From Omphiscola glabra (Eukaryota > Mollusca > Gastropoda > Lymnaeidae): a DNA stretch of 64,000 nucleotides. Under the pieces are notes generated by a model. It saw only the letters and a list, made by a program, of their open reading frames with translations. It was not told the DNA's origin and made no database searches. This document shows positions 47,301-58,340 of the stretch, piece by piece. A program made the position numbers and the translations under genes. Where the stretch lies: positions 20,197,096 to 20,261,095 of the forward strand of contig OZ024807.1 in the NCBI GenBank assembly GCA_964017045.1, given 5' to 3'. The number at the start of each line of letters is the position of its first letter. The stretch's first letter is position 1.

Positions 47301-50300
47301 ATCTTTGTCTACAGCTAGTGTTCCAAAAAAATGAAGGAGTGCGCAAGTCACTCCAATCTAAAGAAATATTAGCATTGCGACCCTGCGAAATACCTCGATT
47401 TATATGCAAATTGTTGTAGCACATAATCGTAAGTGCAGTCTTGCATCATTTTGAAATCATGACTTACGAATCAATAGAGCATGTGACACCGAGGTCGTCG
47501 AATTTGTAGAAGACTTGACGACCAATCTAAAAAACAGCAAATACTCATAGTTTTCTGTAACACAAACTTTAGAGATATGGGATCCAAAGCATTACCAAAT
47601 CTTGGATCTCTAACTTGCACACAGTCCAATGCCAGGCAGTAGTTGAGGACGATACTAGCTCCTCATGTGTCAGTGTTAAGACAGGGGTACCCAATGGATT
47701 GTTACTAGGCAACTGTTTGTTCCTTGTGTATATCAATAACCTGCCTGAGACGCTGAAATCCAAAGCAAGACTGTTCGCAGATGATACTGTGTTGTACAAG
47801 ACCATCCCTAGCAGTACTGATCAGGACCAGCTACAAAAGAAAATACATGCGTTAGCAAAGTAAGAGATGTGCTGGGACATGGAATTTAATCCTGTCAAAT
47901 GCCAGAACATGTCAGTCTCTAGAAGTAGAATCCCTCTATAATACTCTTACGAACTGCATGCCCATATACTTGATCCAGTTTCCTCCTAAAAGTACCTCGT
48001 TGTTACCATCACACTAGGACGAGCACATTAACCCCTAGGGTTCTTAAGGCAAAAGCAAAGCACCGGCAACTCCAGCGTAAAAGAAAAATCATATGAAGCC
48101 TTTATCCGGCCGCGTTTGGATTACGCTTCTGCAGTATGAGTCCATTCACCCTGAAGAGTATTGATATGTTGGATGATGTCCAGCGATCAGCAGCACGCTT
48201 TGCCCTGAACCGCTACAACAACACCTCAAGTGTTGTCAGCATGCTTGAAACACTGGGCGGATCACCATTGGCAGAACGGCGATGATTACCTACTCTCTCC
48301 ATGATGTTTAAGATTAAAAAAAAATAGGCTGGTCCACTTCTCCAGAATTAAACAGAAACTCGTCCCTCATCCCCTAGACAGCGACGAGGCCATGGCAGGC
48401 AGTTGAAGCTAATAACAGCAAGAACGCAGTAGAGGAAATGCTCATTCCTGCCATTGTAATTCTAACACAATTTTAAAAGGAACAGTTCATGTGACAACAC
48501 TTGATACATTTACGTTCGCTGCCTTCCAACCACCATTTCCTGATACCTGCGCCGAGTAGCACTTGAATCATGTAAAATAACCTCTTTAATATCAGTCACC
48601 GAATCCTCTCGAACCCCCTCTACAGACATAGGAACCAAACAAAGTATCAAACTATATCAAATATATAAGAAGATTTGACTAAATAAAAAACATTAAACAA
48701 AAACTCAGCCCCCCCACCCTTTTTTTTAAACACCGCAGTTCCGGCGCATAGGAGTAATAACAAAGTACAAGAACTGCTCAAGTAAATCAGGGGCTGGAAC
48801 AAGTTTCCAAAAGGAACTTTTGGGGCAACAACAATTGACACATTTGCATCTAACCTTCTGCATTGCAAACCTTATTTTCAAATACCCTGGCTGAGTAGCC
48901 CTTGCAACCAGTGACGTATCCTTTTCATAACCATGCACAGTAACATCGCGAACCACCTCTATATGTATAGAAGCCAGAATGTTCAATACATAGATCGTGG
49001 TTCCTCAAAATATAGAAGAAAAAAATATTGTCAAAGTTGTAAACTCATTTGATAAAACCATTTCCAAAATCATCTAATCCAACATATCTTCCATTACTGG
49101 AACATATTTGGATAGATATTTTTACTGTTGACAAACGCTGGAACTTGTTCAAGATGCGGGATTTTCAGTTCTATTATTTTGTTTTTGCTTTTGCACACTT
49201 TGCACACGTACTCTAATTCATCTTTTTTTAAAGTCGTTAAATAGTACAATTAAAAACAGTAAGGATAATTTACCTTTGAAAATGTTACTTTTCTTTCCAT
49301 AAGAATTTAGTGCACAGTTTACCTGTACCACTTGATCTGAAGAGTAATACATTACACTATTAAGATTTGCGTGAGTTAGTATTTTCCTTACACGTAAAGT
49401 GTACTGTCCATTTATCCTTAATTTAAAGGCAGTTTATTTTCAGATGCGTCTTGAAATATGTACACGCTCTCACTGGCATACATGCATAATAAATGTATTT
49501 ATATATTAAATATTTATGTATTATAATATACGATAACATCTCACATATTCGACATACTTTACATGTATAACTCAGGAAAGGACAATTTGTAAAAAATTAA
49601 TACAAACCAAAATGAAGAGAAATTATACAACTAACTCCATACTGAGTGTCCGTGTCATTGTTAGTGGCATTAGGATACACGGTAACCTTTACATCGACGT
49701 GTTCTGTTATTAAACGTTTTTGTGGTATCAATAACGTACATACAGTTGTAAAATACGTAGGTTTCCATGGAATCACTTCGTTTCGTTCTGAAATTTGCCC
49801 TTGCTCAATCAATGGCTTACCATAAACAAAAAACAAAAAAATTAAAATTAAAACATAAAAATAAAAATAGAAAGAACAACAAAATATAAATCCCTTAACA
49901 ACAAACGTACATACATATGTAAAATATATGTGCTATTGATTCTTTAAATACGATTTATACATGTTATTTCAAGTTATCAAAAGGGAAACATGTGGTAAGA
50001 CGTAATGTTTTTATTTGAAGTAACGGGGATATAGTAAATTGTCTAATAATTTCAATTGTTTACTCTAAGAATAAAAGCATTAGAACACTTAGCATTTAAA
50101 AACCTCAAAGTCAGAGTCAAGCATATTTTATCGGCATATAGTGTACATAGAAACAGAGAGAGCAAAAGATGAGAGAGAAAGACAAAAATGAGTATAAGAA
50201 AGAGATAGAGAAAGAAAGAGATTATTGCATTTTCTTTGTATTTAATTATAATATTTTATTTTTTTAACCTGGAAATTACACTTTCCTCGTGGAAAAATCT

Positions 50301-51537
50301 TTTGCGCAGCACACGTGACATTAACGTTTTCGCCTGATATATAATTTGTGCAGCTCAATTCTTTTGCTTTAGCTTATAGTAAAAAAAAAAAGAATACAGA
50401 GATTTAAATGATGAAAAAGTAAAAAAAAAACTTTGCTTGCACCTTTGCAAAGATAATGCTTGTGGCACAATATTAAGCTTCTAATATAAATTGTTTCTAT
50501 TTATTTCTGACTCAAATCAGATACTTAACTTTAGTTTAATAAAAAGCTTACGGAAGAGATAGAGATTATTACATTAAGCATCAAACTATAATTATAAGAT
50601 ATACATAATAAACTCTTAATGTGAATATATGAATGCATATTTACATATAATTTGTGGCTTGCAAACACGACTTTTTTCAATCATTTGTGAACTACTAAAG
50701 GCTGAGAACCTCAGTTCATCACTGAAACTATTTCTAGATATATTAAAAATTGTAAGTAGTACACATCTGTTTTGATTAATTTCTTCAATGCTTATTTTGA
50801 TCCGTTCAGGAAAAGTACTGTTACATACGAATAGAGCACAATTTCCTACATGTTGATCATTTTCAGTAATTGTAATGTGGTTAAATGTTTTTGAGAAAAT
50901 TAGTATTTGGTGATTCTTGAATTCTTCGGCAGGATTGCAAATGTTGTTTCCATCCACTTAAAAGAAAGACACGAAAATACACCAACCATTATCGTAAAAA
51001 TCTTAATGGTAACAAATAGTTCTTAAATTAACTACACATAATACCTATTTTTTTTAAAAAAAGTATTTATTGACACAGCAATGCAAAAATTCATTGTTTA
51101 AGATTTTTAGTGATTTACAAAATTAAAATAAATAATAATTGATTAAAATTATTCTATTAAGCTATCCTAGTGTTGAATATATGTCGTAGGTTAATTTTAA
51201 TTTATTTTTAGAGAAAACATATTTTCTTACAAAACGGAATTTGTAAACAGTATATGTATATATATATATATATACATAAGTTATATATATATATATATCT
51301 TGACACCTTGTTTGGCTATTATAATCGCAGCTGACTCAATCATGATAAAACTAAAAGTTGTCTAATGTAAATTATTTTAATAATGTATTGGTTGTTTGTT
51401 TGTTGGTTTTTTTTGTTTTTTTTTAATATGTTTTTTTTTTTTAGTTTTAAACTGTATTTTAACTTACCGTTTTCGTCGCAAAAAAACCCTGCAATTATCC
51501 CAGTAATACAAACAATTTGATACATTTGTGTTACCAT
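44086..51537 (-). CDS. Receptor-like gene 3: Ig-like ectodomain, one membrane helix, short tyrosine-motif tail
   Basis: Exons on the minus strand: 51537-51468, 50956-50645, 50372-50269, 49815-49636, 44660-44558, 44342-44086. All have AG acceptors and GT donors, and the frame holds throughout, giving about 341 residues. Signal MVTQMYQIVCITGIIAGFFC; ectodomain of about 200 residues with an Ig-like VTCAAQKIFPRGKCNF motif and several sequons (NST, NIS, NVT, NAT, NDT). The membrane helix is MLSVASGVLAFAIVIIVLGC; the tail of about 90 residues has an acidic patch and the motifs NYDEI and CPYDTL. YDEI fits the Src-type SH2 preference for pY-acidic-acidic-I (known family rule), so phospho-signalling is inferred. 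The exon 4/5 join is the weakest: GTTAGT donor, phase 0, or a donor 4 bases on with acceptor 44666. Paralogue of gene 1. Confidence 0.8.
44558..44665 (-). CDS. Gene 3 transmembrane exon
   Basis: Encodes KENESNFTTVMLSVASGVLA then FAIVIIVLGCFYKRK. Twenty hydrophobic residues are followed by the basic stop-transfer YKRK. Two acceptors (exon starts 44665 or 44660) fit the two possible upstream donors. Confidence 0.8.
45078..45620 (+). pseudogene. Ty3/Gypsy relic (end of RT and RNase H) in intron of gene 3
   Basis: Plus strand, several stops and frameshifts. Recognisable pieces of a Gypsy polyprotein: LVNYVS.FITRLS (the segment after the reverse transcriptase), FYSSAREATIQCNSSQK, SQSLAVSETR, then AQIENEMISFAFAFD, the RNase H motif that usually reads YAQIEKE. 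It lies in the 5 kb intron of gene 3 in the opposite orientation. No LTRs seen. Dead fragment. Confidence 0.6.
45981..46006. repeat. T26 homopolymer
   Basis: Twenty-six T in a row in the long intron of gene 3. It could be the reversed A-tail of a retroposed sequence. Confidence 0.9.
47100..48560 (+). pseudogene. Decayed LINE (reverse transcriptase) in intron of gene 3
   Basis: Plus strand, antisense to gene 3. Pieces of a Jockey/CR1-type reverse transcriptase in order: IKPRVLKELA, ILFQSSLSTASVP, VKTGVPNGLLLGNCLFLVYI, then the palm motif LFADDT at 47770-47790 (FADD catalytic core kept). It continues with MEFNPVKCQ, RPRLDYASAV-like and QRSAARFALNRYNN. Frameshifts and stops throughout. The tail region continues to about 48560. 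Confidence 0.7.
48760..48985 (+). pseudogene. Second LINE 3' fragment of the same family
   Basis: GWNKFPKGTFGATTIDTFAS is the usual C-terminal phrase of the LINE just upstream. Its downstream text (CTGGCTGAGTAGC, CGAACCACCTCTA) matches the 3' UTR at 48540-48640. It is a separate truncated insertion in the same orientation. Confidence 0.6.
49636..49815 (-). CDS. Gene 3 exon 4: Ig-like, second half
   Basis: Acceptor TATGGTAAG. Encodes PLIEQGQISERNEVIPWKP, FTTVCTLLIPQ and EHVDVKVTVYPNATNNDTDT, the last strand of the domain and its stalk. The donor is uncertain within a few bases (GTTAGT at 49635 or GTTGTA at 49631). Confidence 0.65.
50269..50372 (-). CDS. Gene 3 exon 3: Ig-like, first half
   Basis: Encodes KAKELSCTNYISGENVNVTC then AAQKIFPRGKCNFQ. 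The C-x(n)-V-x-V-T-C-x(n)-P-x-G-K-C-x-F pattern resembles the IgSF domains of secreted and membrane immune proteins of snails. Phase 1 in, phase 0 out, 104 nt. Confidence 0.75.
50645..50956 (-). CDS. Gene 3 exon 2: ectodomain
   Basis: 312 nt, acceptor TTTTAAG, donor GTAAAT. Starts VDGNNICNPAEEF, has CALFVCNSTFPERIKISIEE and TIFNISR, and ends VCKPQII. Homologous to 1-253. Confidence 0.75.
51249..51298. repeat. TA microsatellite
   Basis: Two TA runs split by ACATAAGT in intron 1 of gene 3. Absent from the left duplicate. Confidence 0.8.
51468..51537 (-). CDS. Gene 3 exon 1: signal peptide
   Basis: ATG at 51537. Hydrophobic core IVCITGIIAGFF, then CDEN and the donor GTAAGT. Identical in length and phase to gene 1 exon 1. 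Confidence 0.8.
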
Positions 51538-52295
51538 CCTCTATGTCTGTGAGATAGCATGATCATTTCTAATTTGTAAATATAATAGAAGATTATGAAT
51601 CCAAATGTTTTAAAAAAAAAATAATTTAGAAAAATATTAGTTTTAGAAAAAATATTTGATTTTAAAATTTTACACTATTATTATGTCAAATTTAAAGACA
51701 TTCATCTAAAGAGAAAGCGTTAAATATACAATAGAAATATTCAATTAATACAAAGCCAACAACAATCCAAAATCATCAACTTTTTGATTTCACTATTTTC
51801 TTTATGATCTTTTAAAGATGCACTCTTAGCACGACTGAACATTCGACACACATTCCTAACACTATTTGATATATTGACTCAAGTGATTAATACAGAATTG
51901 TAATCCTGTTCAAAGGGTAAATTTAGAACATATTCATTATATTTTCAATTGGCAAAGCTCTTAAGCAATCACATAGAATTAATGTCATTGTTAAACAATT
52001 ATTTCTTGATCTTCTTTACAGGCGTGCTTCTAAAATGTTCGAGTATTGTTGAAAGTCAGTGTTATAAAGATTTATAATGACTCTTATTTCGATCATTATT
52101 TTTCATTTGTAATAGGCTTAGCGAAGAATCGTTACAAACCTATTCTTGTGAATAAAAAAAAAACATTACACAAAAATGGTTTCATGTAGACTTTTCAGGA
52201 GAAAGACTTCAATTAACGAAAATGGCTTAAGATTTTCTATTAAAATACGCTTATAATTAATATTTATTCACACATTTCAAAAAATGGAAACTTGA

Positions 52296-52945
52296 CTAAG
52301 AACGTATGGAACAGGGGGGTATCAGCACTCTAACTAAACATAAAGTATATCAGCCTGCTGTTCTCCCTACGCTTCTCTATGCCTGTGAAACGTGGACTGT
52401 ATACCACCGCCAAGCAATAATGCTAAATTACGTTCATAGAACAAGACTTAGACACATCCTCAACATTAAATGGGGGTGCTCACACAGGCAGGTCTCACCA
52501 GCATCTTTACCATATTAATGATATCCCAGCTTCACTGGGGTGGGACACGTTGTGAGAATTTCAGGCGACCGTCTGCACAAAAGAATTTGATGGTGAGCTC
52601 AAGCAAGGAAAGCAGTCTGCTGGCGGTCAGAATAAAAGTTTTAAAGACAAACTAAAAGCCTCACTGAAAGCGTTTGACATAAACCTAGACACGTTGGGGG
52701 AAAAAGCAAAGAATCGAACATCGTGGCGTTCGACATGGCACAGGAGCTCCATGCAACATGAAGTTGGCAGAAAAGCGGCTGCAGAGCGCAAGAGATGCCC
52801 CATCATTCCCATGCACCTACTGAACAAGAAAATTGTGTGCCAGAATCGACCTCACTGGCCAAATGTGCACCCAGAGACAGAACTAGCATAAATCTGATAA
52901 ATAAAGGGGTCATGGGAGACTCTTGACGGACAAACAACAACAACA
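52296..52945 (+). pseudogene. LINE 3' relic, right copy
   Basis: Same relic as 1354-2050 and better preserved. It shows HKVYQPAVLPTLLYACETWT, a broken HWGGTRCENFR (normally WAGHVVRM) and VGRKAAAE, and ends in CAACAACAAC at 52935-52946. Confidence 0.75.
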
Positions 52946-53819
52946 ACTAAAAATATGACTGCGGTACGAAAACCGTATTAATCTTTGTTTGATATAGATG
53001 GCTCTTATGTTAATCAAGATAAGACGTATTTTTATATGTTTTTCTTCATAATATTTTCTCATTTTCCGTTTTCACATATATTTTATCTAAATACTGATTT
53101 AACCTGAGACGGAAATCACAATTATTGGAGAAATTAGCTTATTTGATAAGTAACAATATTAAACTTTATCATAGATAGGTAACATTCTATCTAAACCAGA
53201 CGATGGGGGCTGTGGCAATACACTGTATTGCATAATAACTTAGTAACCATTAAATTAAACACTCTTCACAAAACAGCTAATACATGTAGAGCTTGGCTAC
53301 TGATGTGTTGCAGAGTGATCTGAACTTTTCAAGGATAAAATATCTACGTGACTCATCCTCCAACGATAATAATTGGGGGTTCTCCCTTATAATTTAACTA
53401 CGCATTTGTAACATTGGATAAGTGAAGGTTTGATTTGTTATTTCCGCCTCTTGGATGAGCCACCATCTAAGGTTCATGGTTCCCATTGACTACGAGTGAC
53501 AATGACTATTTTATCTGGCCAAGTGCGTGTATCGCTCTCTCTTTCCACCTCGGCTGAGTGGTGGAAGTAACCTCCACCACAACATTAGTCATATTTGTTT
53601 ATCATGTTATTGTTATTTAAATTGAGAATGTATTATGAATATTGGTATATTCTTAGGAATAGAAAAAAAAATCAATTAAATCTGTTAGAATATTGTTGAC
53701 TATTCTACAAGGTTAGCCTATTGATAAGAAATGATAAAATTTTACTAATAGCTAAATAGTTTTTCTAATTTTTTCAGCAAATAACAGTGTCAAATCCAAT
53801 GATTATGTTTAAAAAAGAA

Positions 53820-54940
53820 TGTATGGCATCTTTCCGTCTACAAGAGACGATAGATTTATCTTCTCTGGTTGCAGCTCTTTGTGTGGCTAGTGAGACCGAT
53901 TCTCGAGTGGCAGTCTCTTTTGCAAGTCCCACACAACAATGCGGTGGAGGAGTGGTTTTTGGCCTTTCTCTGCGCTCTCTTTACAGCTGCTTCCGCCCTG
54001 TAAAGCTACTCGGCAAGTAGTGCTACTTTCTTGACGATGCCCCGCCATGTGGATCGATCCTCCGCCAGGTCCTCCCAATGTGAGATGTTGATGTTGGCCG
54101 CCCTCATGTCTCTTTTGCATATGTCTATGTATCTGAGACGAGGCCGTCCAATTGTCCTTGACCCTGTCGCCAGCTCGCTGTACAGCACGTCCTTAGGTAT
54201 GCGACCAGGTTGCATTCGCTTTACGTGCCCAAGCCAGCGGAGGCGTCTTTGGACTAAAATGGCTGGGACGCTGCATATATTTGTTTGAGACAGGACATCC
54301 GTGTTGGGGACTTTTTCCTGCCATTTGACGTCAAGGATGCGGCGCAGGCATCTGAGATGGAAGTCATTGAGCCTTTTTCGTGTCTGGTGTATGTGGTCCA
54401 AGACTCACTTCCATAGAGGAGTGTGCTCAGTACGCAGGCCTGGTATACCTGCAGTTTGGTTCTTGTTGTGAGTTTGGCATTGGACCAGACTCTTTTTTTT
54501 CAATCTCGCCATGACAATTGCGGCCTTCCCTATCCTACCACTTATCTCATCCTCCATTGAGAGGGTGCTCGAAATGTTCGACCCTAGATATGTGAATCTG
54601 TCAACAGCATCCAATTCGCAGTCGTCGATGGAGATAAAGGAGAGAGAGCCAGCGTCCTGAGCCATAATGTTGGTTTTCTTTAAGCTGATGATCAGGCAAA
54701 ACTCTTTACAGGCAGCGGATAAACTGGAGACAAGGCTCTGCAGGCCGTCTGCTGAGTGAGATACTAAAGCGGCGTCATCTGCAAATAAGAGCTCGCGTAG
54801 CATGACCTTTTTTATTTTGGTCTTAGCTCTAAGGCGTGTAATGTTGAATAATCTCCCGTCAGCTCTAGTATGGATGTATATCCCCTCGCTGTTGTTCTGG
54901 AAGGCATACTGGTGTAAGATGGAGAAGAAGATTGCAAATA
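53820..54940 (-). mobile_element. 5'-truncated LINE with RT end and zinc finger
   Basis: Minus strand. The frame runs from about 54935 (FFSILHQYAFQNNSEGIYIH) through the catalytic palm LLFADDAALVSHSADG and the strand motif RFTYLGSNIS. A frameshift near 54403-54480 leads to HLRCLRRILDVKWQ, RRLRWLGHVKRM and a C-terminal finger LLCGTCKRDCHSRIGLTSH, with the stop at 53856. This is the endonuclease-RT LINE common in invertebrates, lacking its endonuclease and most of its RT. Possible target-site duplications are AAAGAATGTATG (left) and AAAGAATATGTT (right). It is absent at the matching point of the left copy (near 2910-2960), so it is younger than the duplication. Confidence 0.8.
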
Positions 54941-55619
54941 AAGAATATGTTTGTTATAATTCCTTTTCGTGGCTCTCCGATTAAAACATGTATCAATTTT
55001 GAATGTGTAGTACCGTGTTTAATCCCATCATTTCCATTATCACCAAAAACAAACTTCTTGTGTTGATAGTGGAATATTATTTCTTACTCTGTCGTTGTAA
55101 GCCTTTCCTTCCCCCCCTCCCCATATGTCTGTACAATGTTGTTTTTTTTAATTGAACATTGTGAACATACGATGGATGAAGAATGCAAAAGAAATACTAA
55201 GTGTTAAATCTCGTCGACCATTAATTAGTTCAAACAAAGGCTACAAAAGGAAAAGTTTACATTTATACAAAGTATACTAATTACAATTAATATAATAGCA
55301 TTCGAAAGAAAAAGACAATTATAAAGACACAATATAGTTTGAATATAAAAATAGAAAAAAAAAATAAAAATCCCACACGCTTTCTAAAAATCGTACTGAA
55401 ATAACAAGAAAAAAATAAAATTTTCCTAAAAGACTTATTTTCATACATTTTAGTACATTTGTTGTTGTTGAAAAATTGTTTTTGTAAATATTTTTTTGTT
55501 TAATAATAGATGTGTACCTTTTATTCAAAGAAGAATGCTGACATATGCCTAAAAAGCGTTGGAAAGATATGAAATACAAACCCATAAAAGATCAATAATT
55601 GCCTTTATGCATTAAAGGT

Positions 55620-57320
55620 TCTGTGGTCATCGTTGATTGTTCTCAGGAATGTGTAACCATACATAAGGAAACGCTGTAGTGAAAACCCGATATTCGTTGA
55701 CATTACTGAGATATGTGCAGAGGTCACTCAAAGATAAGTGAAGGTCACTTGTGATCTACTGATCATGAAGGGTTGTATTGCCTTTGGGTTTGGGGTGCTG
55801 GATAAGTTTACACTGTTTACACGCAGAGGTTTCTAAATGGTTTGTAAAGGTAACCGGTAAACCTATTCATCGTGAAGTTGTATGTTAACATTAAAGGATG
55901 TACGATTTGTGATGTATACGTGTACAATGTGTTTTATCAACTAACTTATAGAATTATGTGGACATTGAGATCCAAGATTGGACCCGCCTTTGTCACTCAC
56001 GGAGGTCACCTAATTCTTGTGAAGATTTATAGAGCTATTGGGAATAGTTAAGTGTAGAAATTTCAGCTCAATTGGACAACAGTTAATGGCTCAAAATAGA
56101 GAATCAATATTCTAGCAGAAACTAACAATATATCATAGCAAATTATAAAAACGCGAGTTAAATGCGCTTTTCCAAAAAATGTACCTAAAGTATAAAATCC
56201 ATCTTTCCCAAAACTTTTGAGTTGTTATAATCATATGAAAAAAAATACGTGGGCGCCCTTGAACTCAATGTTTATTGCAAATAGTAAAGATAATGCACGC
56301 TACATTCAGTCTACTAGTCAAGATAACGATTGATGGGAGTCTACACAATATACTATGCATGTATTTGTCAAGTCAGCTGACGTCATTAATATTTCATGCG
56401 CTTTTTAGTTTTATTACTATAGTAAATATGACATTTGTAAAAATACTTTTTAGTTCATGTTTTAGAAAAGCGTTTTTTAAAAAAAAAAATATATTTTTAA
56501 TTTTTATTTTTTTTAAATTTGTGTTATTTTTGTACGTTTTAATCTTAGAAGATCTAATAGGAGATCACAAAGTATTGGAAACAAAGGAATGAAATGCCTG
56601 CCTCGCCAATGAGATACCACTAAGCGGATAATCAGTGGTGTCCTTTCTTTGGCAAACTTTATCTTTCTCGTAGTTAATTGTTATCTGGAATGAGTACAGA
56701 TGCATAAGGGAAATCTGAAATAAAATCAGATGTATCACTTTCCGATCCTGAGATATATCCGTAGATGTCACTCAAGGGTAAATATTGTCCTCGGGGGAAG
56801 ATAGGTGTACAAAGTTTGATATCATTTGACACCAAGAACTGGGTACACATTGAAATGCATGGTTTCACCCGCTGACGTCTTTAAATGGTCAGTGAAAGTC
56901 ACTGGTGACCTACTCAACATGCAGTTTTGTATTGTCATCAAGGGTGACAAGATCAAGGATAGATCAGTATACAAGGTGTCAGCTCAGTGGAACATAAAAC
57001 ATTAGGTCAAAACGAGGCTATATTACTGTAGAGGTCAGCCACATAATTACCTACCTATTGTGATGCGTTTCTTTATGATTAGGAGTAGACAACTGTATAA
57101 TGTTTTAGCTCAAATGGTAAAAAGTAAGTGAGTTAAAATTAGTTACAATATTTAACACCAATGAGTCTTTTAAGGTTCACTGAAGGTCACGTGCGACCTC
57201 CTGAACATGAAAAGTTGTATTTTATCTCGAGTAGGTAAGTTTAAAAAGTTTCAGCTCAGTTGACCATTGGAAAATGGGTCGAAACTGAGATGCAAAACTC
57301 CACCATTAACTAACGAACTG
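55620..57320. repeat. Diverged repeat field upstream of gene 3
   Basis: Several diverged units with the phrases listed for 3535-4215, seen near 55740, 55990, 56760, 56880, 57180 and 57250. Longer than in the left copy, so units were gained here or lost there. Confidence 0.6.
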
Positions 57321-58084
57321 ACAGAGCAGCATAAAAAAAGACATATAAAAACAAGATTTAAAGAACACACAACTAACACATTACTTTTTTTATAATCACA
57401 CCTATAATGGCAAAGCTATAATATCAAAGTAGCTACACATAACTCAGTATTATTAAAAGCTAAAATAAAAATGAAAAAATAAAATATATATATTTTTAGG
57501 TGACCTCAATTTTATAAATAGTTTAGATTTTTTTAAAGCAGGCTTAGATTTTACTACTTCATGTTATTACGCGGCAAATATTTGTATTGCATCAATATGC
57601 AAATTTAATCATAGTACCCATATTAATTAATTTAAAAAGAAAAGAAAATACGTTTTGTCTTCTCATTTAATATGTTTTCTAATTCTTATGGTGTTTTTTT
57701 TTAAATATCATTGCGGATGTGTAATACATATTTGACAATTTACTTTCATTTTTACAGCGTAATGCTTTAACTTGTATTTCAAATTTTGAGGGGATAATTT
57801 GAGTTTGAACATTAGTTTGGTCAATAACGCCATATAACTTGATTATTTAAAAGAAAATAAACATTATTAAAACTTATATCATTAATGGAAATAGTATCTC
57901 AGTAATTAAAATAATATCCAAAAATACCAATAAAACATTTACTGTCATATATTTAAAAAAAAAAAAGAAACTATTTAATAAAACTTTTTTTTTTTTTAAA
58001 CTTCGTCATTACTAGTCTGAATAAGAATAATATGAAATTTAGTTGGAATAACATATTGTTTTTTACATTTCTGTCACCCCGCAT

Positions 58085-58160
58085 CTTAACTTACTGTTTT
58101 CTTCGCAATTGACACTTCTATTAGACCAGAAATAAAAACAAAAATCTTAGATACATTTCA
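58085..58160 (-). pseudogene. Decayed signal-peptide exon (right copy)
   Basis: Minus strand reads ATGTATCTAAGATTTTTGTT and later TTGCGAAGAAAACAGTAAGT, closely like exon 1 of gene 3 (ATGTATCAAATTG and TTGCGACGAAAACGGTAAGT). The frame MYLRFLFLFLV then meets TAA TAG. Donor-like text is kept. A dead exon of a lost paralogue. Confidence 0.6.
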
Positions 58161-58255
58161 ATAAAAATATTTAATGGGCAACATAACAATTTCTACTTTG
58201 GAATTAAATTATTTAAAAATGTAAAACCAAATTTAATATATTCATATAAACATTC

Positions 58256-58259
58256 ATGC

Positions 58260-58336
<77 letters not shown>

Positions 58337-58340
58337 TATA
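58256..58340. repeat. TA microsatellite at the 3' end of the Penelope-like element
   Basis: Nearly pure (TA)n with two interrupting C. It abuts the element's 3' UTR. Confidence 0.9.

Larger units (their letters stand above)
50640..58160. repeat. Segmental duplication, right copy (part 1)
   Basis: Partner of 1-5130. Differs by the LINE insertion at 53820-54940 and by about 1 kb more of the upstream repeat field (55620-57320). Alignment breaks at about 58160 and resumes at 63085. Confidence 0.8.

Noticed and set aside
53787..54288. Plus-strand open frames of 77 and 85 residues
   Set aside because: Antisense to the LINE whose minus-strand frame shows the FADD, WLGHVKRM and zinc-finger motifs.
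56275..56592. 105-residue plus-strand open frame rich in F, I and K
   Set aside because: Low-complexity AT-rich sequence; it overlaps a repeat shared with 43240-43615 and has no domain or splice support.
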